Of a stretch of 64,000 bases of DNA, positions 1 through 11,271 are shown piece by piece. Numbering within the stretch: the stretch's first letter is position 1; each line of letters begins with the position of its first letter. A model generated the notes under the pieces. The model searched no databases and was not told where the DNA came from. It saw only the letters and a list, made by a program, of their open reading frames with translations. This DNA is from Flammula alnicola (lineage: Eukaryota > Basidiomycota > Agaricomycetes > Agaricales > Strophariaceae), in assembly GCA_015499995.1 (NCBI GenBank), contig JADNRV010000013.1, forward strand, positions 1 to 64,000, written 5' to 3'. Made by a program: the position numbers and the translations under genes.

Positions 1-882
1 AAGTCTTTTGGGAATACCTCCACTCTATCGAATGGCAACGTTAGCTTTTATGCATTGTCACTGATGCCTGATGGAACTCCTGTTGAGGTGCGTGTTGTTA
101 TGTATTCTGCATAGCACAAGATCTATGGCTGATACAGGGCGTGTAGGTCCTCAACTCGGACTTGAGTTTTAAGCTAATGTATGGGACGAATGTCACCGCC
201 ACTTTCTTGGGACATGTTGTTGATGCGTTGACGCCTTATCCTCGAGGTGGGTTATTCTCCCTTCGTCGGAGCAGCAAATGGGTGCTTATGGGTGCTTTAG
301 GGCTTCTTACGAATGTTGGCATGGTAGTTGCAAACCCAGCCTACGACTCCAATAGAACAAATGTTCAAGTTTTGGATAGGACAGCGTATCATGGAACGGT
401 GGTATGGTGAGTGTGTTGTTCACCACAACCTGGTAAATGTTAGTACTTAATTATGAACGTGACTGGCAGGTCATTCCAGCAAGCACTGATGGCCGGCGGT
501 ATTGCCAGACAACTCGGGTTCTGCACCACCTTGAACACGACGAGCGTAGACATCAACCCTCCTCCCTCTCCTCAGCCAACTTGGTGCACTGACACCGACC
601 TGTGCAACGTCTGCAGGGGGCGCAGACTCTTTTGTGGGATTCCATTAAGGGCGCTTCCAGCAGTAAGTGCTTTCCAACTGGCACGGCCATTTATTTAGAT
701 GCTTAATAAATCTGGGCAGATATTTATTCAGAGGTTTGGTCGTACTCTTTTGATACGCCACTGACATGTTCTCCGTCGCCGACATTGCAACTCTGTCGCC
801 TAGTGGGACAGAATCTGATGCGATACAATTGTGTCGCCAAGATTTACATAGTTATAATTCAGAATCTTTATGCTGTCCATAA
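1..882 (+). CDS. 3' part of an unrecognised membrane/secreted protein (5' end outside window)
   Basis: I do not recognise this protein. The coding stretch at the left edge begins KSFGNTSTL and reaches a GTGCGT donor after ...GTPVE near base 87. A second coding block at about 160-405 contains NVTATFLGH, a hydrophobic stretch around WVLMGALGLLTNVGMV that looks like a membrane segment, and NPAYDSNRTNVQVLDR with Asn-glycosylation sequons. A third block (about 465-670) holds ARQLGFCTTLNTT, a Cys-rich stretch, and then TLLWDSIKGASSS before a GTAAGT donor at about 669. The last exon reads MFSVADIATLSPSG and ends ...SESLCCP at the TAA at 880-882. Joining these blocks needs small frame changes within the third exon and near 740-760, which fits the single-base breaks seen elsewhere here. 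Only the general outline is safe. Confidence 0.45.
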
Positions 883-1012
883 CATATCCTGTGTAGGTCG
901 GTACCAGTTGAGATCTGGCTCATGCTCGTACAAAAACAAATATGAAATATGCGTCAAATCAACCAGGATTCAGAGACACCGAGTTATGAAATAAATATGT
1001 GTTCGCAAAACA

Positions 1013-3357
1013 TCACGGCGAAAGAGTAACCGCTCTGTTGGGTATAAGGTCTTGAGCGTCCACCTGTGTGCGAGCTCTCAGCGTCCGTGGTCGCAGCGCG
1101 AGTGGCCGGATCCACAGCTTGATTTGGGCACCTTTGGTGGCTGTCAATATACTACGAGGGTGGAACTGGACAACTGTCAGCAGTCGCAGTCCAATTGTTC
1201 TTTATCTAGAAGAAATTTAAAAAAATTAAGACATGGAAGGATATGATGCAAAAGTGACTTTGACAAACTAGAACAGGCTGGACAAAGGCAATTTCATTGC
1301 GAGAGGGTGCCGGATGGTACCGCGGAGACGTAGCTTCGTCAAGCCCCGGCGAGTTGATCGAAGGAAGATATTGCTGAGCGGTCACGCCGAAACGCTAGTG
1401 AAATAGTTGAAGACATTGACATGCGCTGATGGTGCGTCGCCTTATTTCATCATGGGTTAATGTGGAATGAAAAAAAGCAACTAGACGACTTACCTGGAGT
1501 TTTGGACGATGCAGGGCGCCACTCGAGAAATCCCACTAGTTAACAAGAGGCAAAGAAAAATATTCAGCAGTGCATTGACGTGCAAAGAAAAGGGAGGACT
1601 GACAAGTATGAGCTTGTTGTCTTCTGCAACGCTACCAAACCGATATGTCCTTCCGTCGCATCGAAGCTCGTCGAAAGCAACGGAAGAGACGAAGGAGGAA
1701 TGGCCTTGACATCGTGCTATTACTCGTTGTTCCCAGGGTGAGAAAATGGTCAAGAGGTCATCTTGTCCGCCAGTCTTGAGAAAAAGAAAAGTAAGAAGTC
1801 GGGCCCATTTCAACGGAAGGAAAATTCTGTGCATACCAGGATGAATCGACCGTCTGGTGACCAAGCAACACAAGTCAGGGCGCCAAAGTATGACGCGTAG
1901 CAGTCGACAAGTCTGTTAGACTTCGGTGAGGGCAATTGACACTGAAGATCGAAAATGGACATACTGCTCTGCTAGGGCATCAATCACTCGCAAGCAACCA
2001 TCTTCTGAAATTGCGGCCACGTATTTCACGTCAGGCGAGAAGACAAAATCTGCTCTCCGTGTCTGAGATCCAATTAATCACTTTGAGGTGCAAGAAACTC
2101 ACCCACTACACTTTGCCTTGATAGACGCCAATGGCTAACTGGATTTTTTGCTGCTTTTTCCTTGTCTGACTTTCCCGCCGTGCTGATTCCACCTCCGGTA
2201 GCGGTCACCGGATGCCAGGGCGGCATTGTTACGAATATATTGTCCAGAGGATCCCATTCTTGTGATGTGCCCTCGGTGTTCGGAGACAGAGAACCATTGG
2301 CATCGTTTGGTGACGGCGTATTAGGATCCTGCGGGGTAAATGTTCCATCTTCTCGTTCTTTATCGTAGACGATAATTGTGCCATCCGCGTGAGAGACTAA
2401 GAAGAGCGTTGCTGATGAAGGAACCCATCGGACGGCCGTGCACGGCGATCCCGATATTGAACCCTTGTTTAATGATTAGCCTGGTTGGAGATCCTGGAGT
2501 GATGATAGCCGCCTCACTTGCTTGTTGAGCCGTCCGTATCGAGAGTTAATGGGATCTATGCAGGGAAGGTAGTATAAATATGGGTTGGCGAAGTAGAAGT
2601 AGAATATACCTAGCCATATTAAATCGCCAGTGTTGAAGCCAATGATGACATCCAGACGGTCAGGAGTGGCGGTAGAGATGTTAACGTCGTGGCAAGTAGG
2701 ATACGCAGAGAAAGTAATCCTGGATAGAGGTTCCTTGATGGAGAAGGATGTAGCCGTTAATCCTGAGATCAACTTGGACGGGTTAAGCGCACATACCTTT
2801 GCCTTTGAGCCTGCCTCGATCCAGACAAAGCTTTTTGCGAAGTTGTAGAACAGAAATGTTACGTCGCCTTGCTTGGACTGCAGAGTTTTGGTCAATCCTT
2901 CGGCTGTCTGAATCCGAGTGATAAATGTAGAGGATGTAGTGCGAATATTATGCTTCGGCCTTGCCATAGCCTTCTTCTTTCCAGCAGCTGGGGGATGAGA
3001 GAATAATGTATGTTGTTCATGGGACTGCGATGCACTTGCCGGCTCTTGGGAAGGTGGGGGTTGTTCGCTCTCGTCTGGAGTGTCGCTGCTGGACAAGCTA
3101 ACGCCATCGTCGCGGTCCTTGGCGACCTTCTCCGCCTTGTCCTTCTTTGGTTCTGACTTTCCGCCGCCTAGTAGTTGGGCGAAGCCTGGTGCGCCACCTT
3201 GCTTCGCGGCTGGAAAGCGTAGGATAATGGTGGAGACCTTGGAAGGAAATAAGGCAGGTCCAACGCTTACGGCGAGATTCTGTTGGTGGTTCGGCTTGTG
3301 CTCATCGGTTACAGAATAGACGCCTTCCGGGGCCACGAATGTGGAATCGTTCTCCAT
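1013..3357 (-). CDS. creC: CreC/WDR20-type WD40 protein (carbon catabolite repression, deubiquitinase cofactor)
   Basis: WD40 repeat protein of the CreC/WDR20/DMWD family. In Aspergillus, CreC binds and stabilises the deubiquitinase CreB and takes part in carbon catabolite repression. The N-terminal ~150 residues are low complexity. The family core follows: [20 protein letters not shown], then [15 protein letters not shown] and [13 protein letters not shown]. After introns come [78 protein letters not shown] and [20 protein letters not shown]. The last WD repeat is [17 protein letters not shown], and the protein ends at the stop on 1013-1015. The start is the ATG at 3355-3357. It is split by several short GT..AG introns and appears intact. 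It is divergent from the BCKDHB gene, with about 180 bp between the two start codons. Confidence 0.9.
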
Positions 3358-3533
3358 TAAAGGCTGAGAAAGATACTGTCGTTGAGAAGGACCGTCAGGG
3401 TCCTCGTTGAGAGCGGTAGTAGTTGTGGCCCAAATAAGAAGTCAGATCCGAGTCGCGTCTATTTCGACATAGACAGGTTTACTCTAAGTTCCCTGATGAC
3501 ACGTCCGGATCTTAGCCTCTCCCTCTCTCTTTC

Positions 3534-5188
3534 ATGCTCCTCCCAAAACACCCCGCTCACTTCTCTAAATCTCTCTTCCCTTCAATGTCGCTGCCCCAGG
3601 AGTCGTTAGACACCGTCGCTGCAACTCTACAGTAGATCCTCCACCCGCTGGCGGTCATTTACCCTCGATCGCAACCTCTCAGGTCCTCAGAATAAAACGC
3701 GAAACAGCGCTCCGTACCCCTGGTATTATCTGGGCCGATGGAGATCCCTCAGATCCCTCACGCAATATAATTGGAGGACGCGAGACGCGTAAGATGAACA
3801 CATACCAAGCCATCCGGGACGCGATGAGCATCGCTTTGGCCAAGGACGAGAACGCAGTGGTGTTCGGAGAGGATGTGGCCTTTGGTGGAGTTTTCAGGTG
3901 TACCATGGTCGGTCTCTACCCTTCACTCGCTCGCTCTACTCTCAGCACTAACTGGCTTGCCTTGGCCTATAGGGTCTTGCTGAAGAATTCGGCATGTTGT
4001 AGCTGGGATGAAATTATAATTATAATGCTCATTGACGTGTTGACAGGCAAAGAACGCGTCTTTAATACACCTCTCACAGAACAGGGCATAGCAGGGTTTG
4101 GGATCGGTCTTGCTCTCATGGGCCATACGGCCATTGCGGAAATCCAGTTCGCGGATTATATTTTCCCGGCCTTCGACCAGGTATGTCCTTCGTGAAAATA
4201 CATTCAAGAAATCTTATGACACGTATATCCTTTACCATAGATTGTGAACGAGGCTGCCAAAATAAGATACCGCTCGGGAGGGAGTTACAACGCCGGAGGG
4301 CTTACAATTCGTACTCCTACCATGTCCGTTGTAAGTGTGCTTATCTTCATCAGTAGGTTATGCGAGATCCGAACTCTTCTCTCTCAAGGGCCATGGTGGA
4401 CTATACCATTCTCAATCCCCAGAGGGATTTTTCATGGGCGCGTCTGGTTTGAAGGTATGCCCCTTCACACAACTTTTAATGCCGCAGATAATAATCGACA
4501 TAGGTGGTGATACCGCGGTCCCCTATTCAAGCTAAAGGATTGCTATTAGGTTCTATACGAGATCCTAACCCGGTCATCTTCATGGAACCTAAAATTCTAT
4601 ACCGTTCTGCAGGTCTGTTCCTCTAGTTCAAAATTTCTTTCCCGAACTTACCATCTTCCCAGTCGAACAAGTTCCTGTAGATGATTACGAACTCCCGTTA
4701 GGCCAGGCCGAAATCCTTGTCCCAGGATCAGACCTTACCCTCTTAACATGGGGCACCCCGTGTACCACTGTGAAACTGCCCTGCATATGCTTAGCTCCCC
4801 AGCTCCAGAGCTGGAACCAGTGATCCCAAGTCAGTGCGCTCAGCGAAGATCGAGCTGATAGACCTGCGATCTATTCTGCCTTGGGACGTCGAGACCATAG
4901 CCGAAAGTGTGAATAGGACAGGGCGACTGGTCATCGTACACGAGGCCGGCCTGACTGCCGGCGTTGGTGCTGAAATCAGTGCAGAGATTCAGAAGAGGTG
5001 TTTCCTCAAATTGAATGCCCCGGTAAGAAGAGTTGCTGGATGGGAGTGCGTAATATTTTCCTTGACCAGTTTGCCGATCTGATTTTTTTCAACCCGAACA
5101 GTATCCCAATGCACTGCAATATGAGAAATTCCATATACCAGACGCGATCCGCGTGCTCGATGCAGTCGTAGAGACGTTGACATATTAA
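3534..5188 (+). CDS. BCKDHB: 2-oxoisovalerate dehydrogenase E1 subunit beta (branched-chain ketoacid dehydrogenase)
   Basis: Mitochondrial E1-beta of the branched-chain 2-oxoacid dehydrogenase complex, acting in Val/Leu/Ile catabolism. Signature runs include [113 protein letters not shown] and [20 protein letters not shown]. The protein ends ...[11 protein letters not shown]. Eight exons are inferred: to 3907, 3973-3991, 4047-4180, 4241-4330, 4389-4454, 4504-4612, 4663-5045 and 5102-5188. Intron 2 uses a GC donor. The ATG at 3534 would give a plausible mitochondrial presequence, but one base is missing between it and the conserved part. Three more single-base losses lie at about 4756-4759, 4831 and 5112. 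They are probably sequence errors; otherwise this is a pseudogene. Confidence 0.85.
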
Positions 5189-5288
5189 GAAGTAAATATC
5201 TGCATTCATATGCGGAGCGCATTACTCTAAGCCATGCACATAATACCTCCAAGCACCGGTCTCATTTACCCTCGTTCATCTGGTGACG

Positions 5289-6594
5289 TTACTTGCTAAG
5301 AGTTACACGCCAACGAAACAAAAGTCCCGAACGCAACAACCCAGCCTCCCATGTCATCAGGAATCTCTCCTCGCGCCATCCGTCGACACCCGCAACTTTA
5401 ATATGTTCCGTCCGAAGATCCCTATCATCCACAAGATCTTGCTCCAGTTTATACAGAGCCTCTGCATGCTCAGATGAAATATCCGCTATATTTCTAATCC
5501 TGGATGATCCTGTAGCAGAGAGCAAAGCGACGATATCTTGCAGCTGTACAAATAAGGGCGTAGTTGTTCTGTCTGTCCTCCTCTTTCGTGTCGTTTGATG
5601 TTTAGAATGAACACTTGGGAGGAACGGGATAGCGCAGAGCAGGAAATCAGGTGCCATGAAACGTATTCTGGGGTTCAGACAAGAAAACTCGATAGTCGGT
5701 GTATTTTCTGATTGGTGACGTTCTTGTATGCGGCGTATTTCTGTCTCGAGCTTATCGTAGGGCGAGAAGTCAAGGTCAAAGGATGGACTTGGTTGCGGTA
5801 CGACACGTAGATTTGGTTCAAGTGACGAATGGGTTGAAAGTCCTGCCGGAAAAGCGTGTTGAAGTCAATCCGTAAAGGCATGCCAAATTCGAGCCCGGGT
5901 ATAAGCTCCAGTAGCAATGCAGTACTTACGGGTTGTAATCTGAGAGAACGTCGTTATCAACCTCGAGACGACCATACAGTAATAGCAAGAATAATGTGAC
6001 ACCCACCTGCGCACGAAAAAGATGCTGACTGGCAATCCACTTCGCGGTCTTGGTCCACCACCGTCTGTCCACGTATAATTTGAGGTTCCATCCGTACACT
6101 CGCAGCCGGCCTCGGAGCAGATAGGACAAATCCCTCGAGTTCCGCAGTTCGAGTTTGCCGGCGTAGATATGGTCGATCAGCTCGGAGAGATCAAGTTCCA
6201 TGCAGGGTGGCTGAAAGCTCGATGCTATAGCACTGCTTCTTTCGAAGTGAGCCGTAAACGGGATGGGCCAGGCAACAGAAGTGGGTGTAAAAACACTAGA
6301 AAGAGCCTGGATAGCACCAAGAGCGATAGGCGTCTTTTGTCGGGGTTTTTGTGCGCGTTTGGAACGCGAAAATAGAAGATAGTAGATGAAAAGCAGAGAG
6401 AAAGAGCCCATGAGAAGACTTGCTGCAAGGGCTAGCGCCATGTGCATGAAGTCCAATTGAAGTCTGGTTGTTGAATCGGAGAAGAGAACTTGAATTGATT
6501 TTGGAGGAACAAAGTTCTCCGTAAAGCCTCGAATTTTCTGCATAATAACGTATTCATAGCGACAGAGATCCATATAGCGAGTTTTCCAATTCAT
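5289..6594 (-). CDS. Unrecognised protein with one predicted membrane segment
   Basis: I do not recognise this family. The ATG at 6592-6594 opens an exon encoding about 220 residues. It has a strongly hydrophobic segment (ALALAASLLMGSFSLLFIYY) near residue 55, followed by a basic stretch (SRSKRAQKPRQK), a typical single-pass membrane anchor. A second hydrophobic stretch (VTLFLLLLYG) comes near the end of this exon. A GTAAGT donor follows ...DVLSDYNP. The remainder reads EPNLRVVPQPSPSFDLDFSP and KLETEIRRIQERHQ, then a C-terminal part with FVQLQDIVALLSATGSSRIR and SEHAEALYKLEQDLVDDRDL, which is likely helical. It ends near 5289. The phase across the intron at about 5843-5929 is off by one base, so the join is uncertain. 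It converges on BCKDHB with about 100 bp between stops. Confidence 0.55.
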
Positions 6595-6954
6595 TTTAAT
6601 CTTCTTGGGTGAGGTAGATCAGCACTATATGGTGGTGCCAGTCAACCAGCGTTCCCCTTTGTCGTGCATATGAAAAATGACTAGTCATTAAAGCGGTCCG
6701 TTCGGTCCGCTCATCAATAAAATCGAAGTGCATATGCATATAGCCATGCAAAGTCTTGTATTTTTAAGTACAAATCAAAGGATATGAATGGAAGTGTTTG
6801 GTAGGCAATAGGATAAACAATCCAGAAGATTACCGAAATCAAGTATGAAGAATGGCCATGTCTCGCATATTATCAGCGGGGTATTCGGGAAGGTGTGTGT
6901 CGGAAATTGAATGTCGCAAGTGGTTTCGCATGTCAGATAGCAAATAAGCCATAG

Positions 6955-7869
6955 TTACATCGCGTGAGGACTTCCCAGAGACGAGAGCGGCAGATGCTGT
7001 CCATATCTGCTTTCCTCAACGCAGTTCGCGGATAACCGATTCACAGAAGACGACGGTAGTATGACAAGAGGAGATGCCAAGAGTTCTGTTTCGATACAAG
7101 AGTTGAGCATTTCTGAAGACAAAGGACCATTTCTTCTGGTAAGAGGGGACCTAGTTTTTCCATACGTGAGCGAGTATGAGAGACGTCTTGGGGCATGCAT
7201 TGGCATAGCCTCAGGAGGCGCAACAACAGAAAGACGGCGTCGAATATTATCAGAGACCCTGGATACAGCATTCCTTGGCATGAATATTTTCGATGTCGGA
7301 GAACGATATGTACCAGAGTCCACAAGGGTCTTCTTGCGTGTGTCAGGGCTTTGTAGCAATGGTGGGCAAAGGGGTGTATGAATGATTTGGTCGAGCGGAG
7401 TAATTGGGGTCGAGCAAGAATTAATAGGAAAGAGGTCTTCGAAGCCTGGAGTCCCAATGCTTGTGTTCGTACACGCTTCCTGTGAAATACTGAACGACAG
7501 ATGGCCCTGTAGGGCAGGTATGTTGGAAGAAAGTCGACGGCGAGACATCGAGGAAACCTCATGAGACCTGCGCTGCGATATTGGCTCGGGAGCAGGCTTG
7601 GAGGTGTGTTCGGTCAACCAAATAGACAAATCCAAGATACTGGCACCCTCGAGAATTCCAGAGTGAACACCGGCAGGGACAGTGGAAAGAGTGCCGTCTT
7701 TGGGAATCGGGGGCGAGCAAGATTCGGAGTCCGCCTTCTTGGAAACACAAAGAGGTTTGATATACACCGCTGGACTATGTGTTCAAACAGTTTTTTAAGT
7801 TGGGAATGAAACGTTTGGCGTACATGTGGATTTCTGGCAAAAGCAAGCGAAAGCTTGAATTTCGTTCAT
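6955..7869 (-). CDS. Unrecognised Ser/Arg-rich, probably disordered protein
   Basis: I do not recognise it. A short first exon starts at the ATG on 7867-7869 (MNEIQAFACFCQKST). After a small intron a long open stretch of about 270 codons follows to the stop at 6955. The composition is rich in Ser, Pro, Arg and Thr with repeated SRRRLSS, RRRLSVVAPP and PRRLSYSLTYGK patterns. Their R-R-x-S form looks like basophilic kinase sites. No globular domain is visible. The exact splice join between the two exons is uncertain because the phases I can derive do not agree; another frame-disrupting base loss is possible. Confidence 0.4.
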
Positions 7870-9802
7870 GGTCGTCCTAGGCGGCACTTTGGCTCCAGTT
7901 TTGAGCATATACTTGTGAAATTCGCGATATTCAGGTACGATGCAAGGTTGTCGAGGGAAGCGTCGCCCATGGACAGTGAGAACTGTTAACGCTATTCAAT
8001 TTCCGTGAACATTCTGTATAGGAATCCTTCCGAATTACCTTCAAGCATGGCTGCAGCGCGTTCATCTTTCGGAAGTTTGAATCTTCGATGGGTCCCGCAA
8101 CGCGCGTCTAGCTTATGACTTGCCGATCGAGGAAAGGATCTCTGAGAAATAGTCGCAAATGACATGTTGAATACGATGTAGGAAATAGGTTAAACAGAGG
8201 TTGATATATGTTTCGCTCAAGTTTCGCTGGAGTACCTTTGGCGGTTAGGGAAGAATCGGGTTGGAATTGGGCAAGAATTGGGTCGTGATGTTTATAACCA
8301 AATCTTAATTTAGTCCCGCATTTGTCTCGTCCGAGGAGTCACGTGTTGATCCTTCATTTCCTGCAAAATCCCTGAGCCATTGTCTACTTAGATTCGATCA
8401 GAAAATAGGATCGACGAAGCACTTCATTGAAATATACTTATGCATCTTTCTCCATAGCCTACTCTACAAGTAGTAAGGACATAATTTCAATATGTGTACA
8501 CTGCTCTTGTCTATAAATAGCCACGCGGTGGCAATAGCGCATATCGCTAGGCGCGCGCCTAAGAGTCCTTGAAATGATACAATCACTGCTGTACCGTAAG
8601 CTGAGGCTCTCGCTATGACGAGGCCACTGCTTCAATGAAGCCTATTGACTTAAGGAGTTAACTTACTCCTCCAGAAACTTGTTGTCATATGAACTTAGGT
8701 GCACACACCACATCTTGACTACAGTGCTATACACCCTCTTTTCTTGACCTACAGCGAAGTTGGTTGGATGAAAAGTTACCGGGTATACTTCGCGGGCACT
8801 CACCATCCTGTTTCGTTCAGTTAGGCAGAAGATATGAAAAGGCCAAACATCCTCGACATCGGCAAGGCGCGGGACGCTACTAGTGCTCCGCGAACCCTTA
8901 TTGGACAGTGCAACATGATCGAGATCAAATCCTCAAAATTGCCACCTTCAAAGATTCGTGTACTCGCAACTACCAGATATATGCACCTTCTACATGGGAC
9001 TATTTATGCATACTAGCAAAGCATGGAAAATTTGGACCTGCAAAGTTATTCCAGAGAGAGAGATAATAAGATATATAGAAAGTAGCGTCACAACTTGCTG
9101 AACAGATAACATAGTTATCATCCATTCAAAATATCGTTAAAGTATACTTATAGGTCGATTTAATGGCCACAAAATCTAAGATTTATAAAGAATAGCTCCA
9201 GAAGATCCAAGCATCAGTGAAAAAACTCATACAGGTACAGCAATTGTTGTATGGTTCTATTGAACCAGCGAATTAAGCCCCAAAGTGTCCCACTGAAATA
9301 GAGCTGGATCTATATCGCAGCAGTAATACAATTACCAGAGCGCGCAGTAATGGAGCCTCAGAGACAACAGGATTGGGGAAAACAACGGTCAAGGATATTT
9401 TTAGGTCCGGGAACAGCCTTTGCCTAATGATATCGTAGTAGTCCCCCTGTATTATATGACACATAATGCGTTATTAGCCTTGGACGTCAAAAAGAGGAGA
9501 CAGCGTTCATGGAGAACCCAGGCCGGCGGTGCAGGGGGGGATCCCAGTGCACTTGGCGGATTCTGAATCCGCGAGCAACAATAGTGTGGTTGTGGTGAGA
9601 ACGCTGTCCTTGATACGCCGAGTTGCACCCAGTGTGCGCATGACGGGGTGATCAACATCAAGTCTCGAGCTTGCACTTCATTTTTTCATAATGAAGACAC
9701 TAGAATTACACTCAGTACAAATTAGATGTACAATTTCCAGGTAAAGAAAATACATAAGTCCTCGAGCACCTTCCTATCAATCCGTCCATCCGCATGAAGA
9801 CA
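7870..9802. other. Gene-poor intergenic stretch
   Basis: About 1.9 kb in which I find no convincing gene on either strand. The longest open stretches are about 60-75 codons, lack recognisable motifs and do not join through plausible introns. No tRNA-like cloverleaf or long repeat was noticed. Part of it near 7870-8300 should be the promoter and 5' leader of the gene that ends at 6955. Confidence 0.5.
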
Positions 9803-11271
9803 TCAAACCATCCTACGGCATATAATCGCAAAAAGCAGCACTAGAAGGATGCAGATTGCAGTGTCGAGCAATACTGGGGGCTTCTGACTGCTTCGGGTCG
9901 GCCCACGTACAGCCTGAATTGTAGGTGTCGACGACGGCGTCGTTGACGTAGCAATGCCCACGGGAGAAGTCGAGGCGGATGAAGGCACCGACGGGCTCGA
10001 GTTCGCACCAACAGAATCTCCTGAAGGCGGGGTGTAGAGTCTTATTGTAGCCAGATTTCCCGTGGCTAGGGACTCTGGACCTGATCGATCTTGCGAGGCC
10101 ACCGCTGCGGCTTTCAAATCGGGTTCTGAGTTCTGAGTATCCAAGGGCTTTGGCTGCGCAGCAGTGGGCAAATTGTCGGCATGGATTATCCCATTTGCAC
10201 TTGCAAGGGTAGCATCTGACTCTTTTGAAGGTGGTTCGGATTCCGAAGGCACAAGGGACTTTGGTTTAGACCCCAATACTCTTCCTGATTGCTGGACGGG
10301 AGGATCAGGCAGCAACTCCAAATTCGTCTGCTGGCAGTGTGGACATGTCCATTCCCTCGAACTATCGTGGTGCAAAGACTAACGGTCAGTCTTCCGACAA
10401 CGGCATGACAACTGCCGATGAAATGAGCAAATAGACTTACAGAGCAGCCAATCGTTTCCTTTCTGTAGTGGGATATTCAATGGACCCGACACCCACAGCA
10501 GCTTGGCCTTTCAGAGGAAAGAATCCTTGAAGACCGATAATAGCTATTCAGGAGTTCTGTGAGGCACCACCCATTGGCCTACGAATGATGTTTTGAACTC
10601 ACCTGTTCGAACACCCCAAGCAGGCTGCCAGAGCTCTTCATGATCTAAACTTCCCATCTTGAGTTAACTATGGATAGATTACTTCAACGTCGAATACGCA
10701 CAGCTAGTGAAGCTGATGCAAATCTATTGAAATAAAGCAGTGTTATAATCGACATCACATTGAAACGAGACGAGCAAGAGGCAAATGCACGTTGAAGTGT
10801 AGAACGAATGCACACCTTGGTATTAAGTTCGAACCTTCCGTTAGGTGTTAGGATCATGATAGATGGAGGCCGAAAGGGATATTCTGCAGGCAATAAGATG
10901 CGGAAGTGATAAAGTCCACCCTCAAACTCGGTCCCAGCGGGTCCGCGCAGAGTGCAATGCCATTCCTTAGTATTCGCATACATCAGTCTGTGTACAGAGA
11001 TGTAGATTGTGAAATATACTGACGAAAATGTCATCCTGGGCAAAAGAAAGACCACGAAGAAATGCTATCAGCCAATAGTTACTCGAACAACTTCGAGTGA
11101 TGCAAACGAACTTCGAGAGGTGCAGCCGAGTAGTCTGTGCAAGGATCGTTTGCTAGTTCTCTCGCCTCCTGCATAATCCTCTTGATAGCTACGGATATGG
11201 CATCACGTTTCATAAGCATGAATCTACCACTAACCACACTCACCTGAATTGTTCTTGTTAAGCGCAGTCAT
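9803..11271 (-). CDS. UBC6: Ubiquitin-conjugating enzyme E2, UBC6/UBE2J class, tail-anchored (ERAD)
   Basis: Membrane-anchored E2 acting at the endoplasmic reticulum in ER-associated degradation. The ATG at 11269-11271 gives MTALNKNNS. After introns come AIKRIMQEARELANDP, the single small exon residues DDIF, EWHCTLRGPAGTEFEGGLYH and FRILLPAEYPFRPPSIMIL. In place of the usual HPN motif it has TPNGRFELNTK, as the UBE2J class does. The catalytic cysteine lies in KICISF. EELWQPAWGVRT, GLQGFFPLKGQAAVGVGSIE and YPTTERKR follow. A long Ser/Pro/Thr-rich linker leads to a C-terminal hydrophobic anchor, TAICILLVLLFAIICRRMV, which is the expected tail anchor. Introns are short and phases agree throughout, so the gene looks intact. 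UBC6 (UBE2J2-like) and UBE2J1-like forms cannot be separated by eye. Confidence 0.9.

Noticed and set aside
8834..9016. 60-codon + strand ORF in the gene-poor stretch
   Set aside because: Chance length, no motif, no supporting intron or neighbour context.
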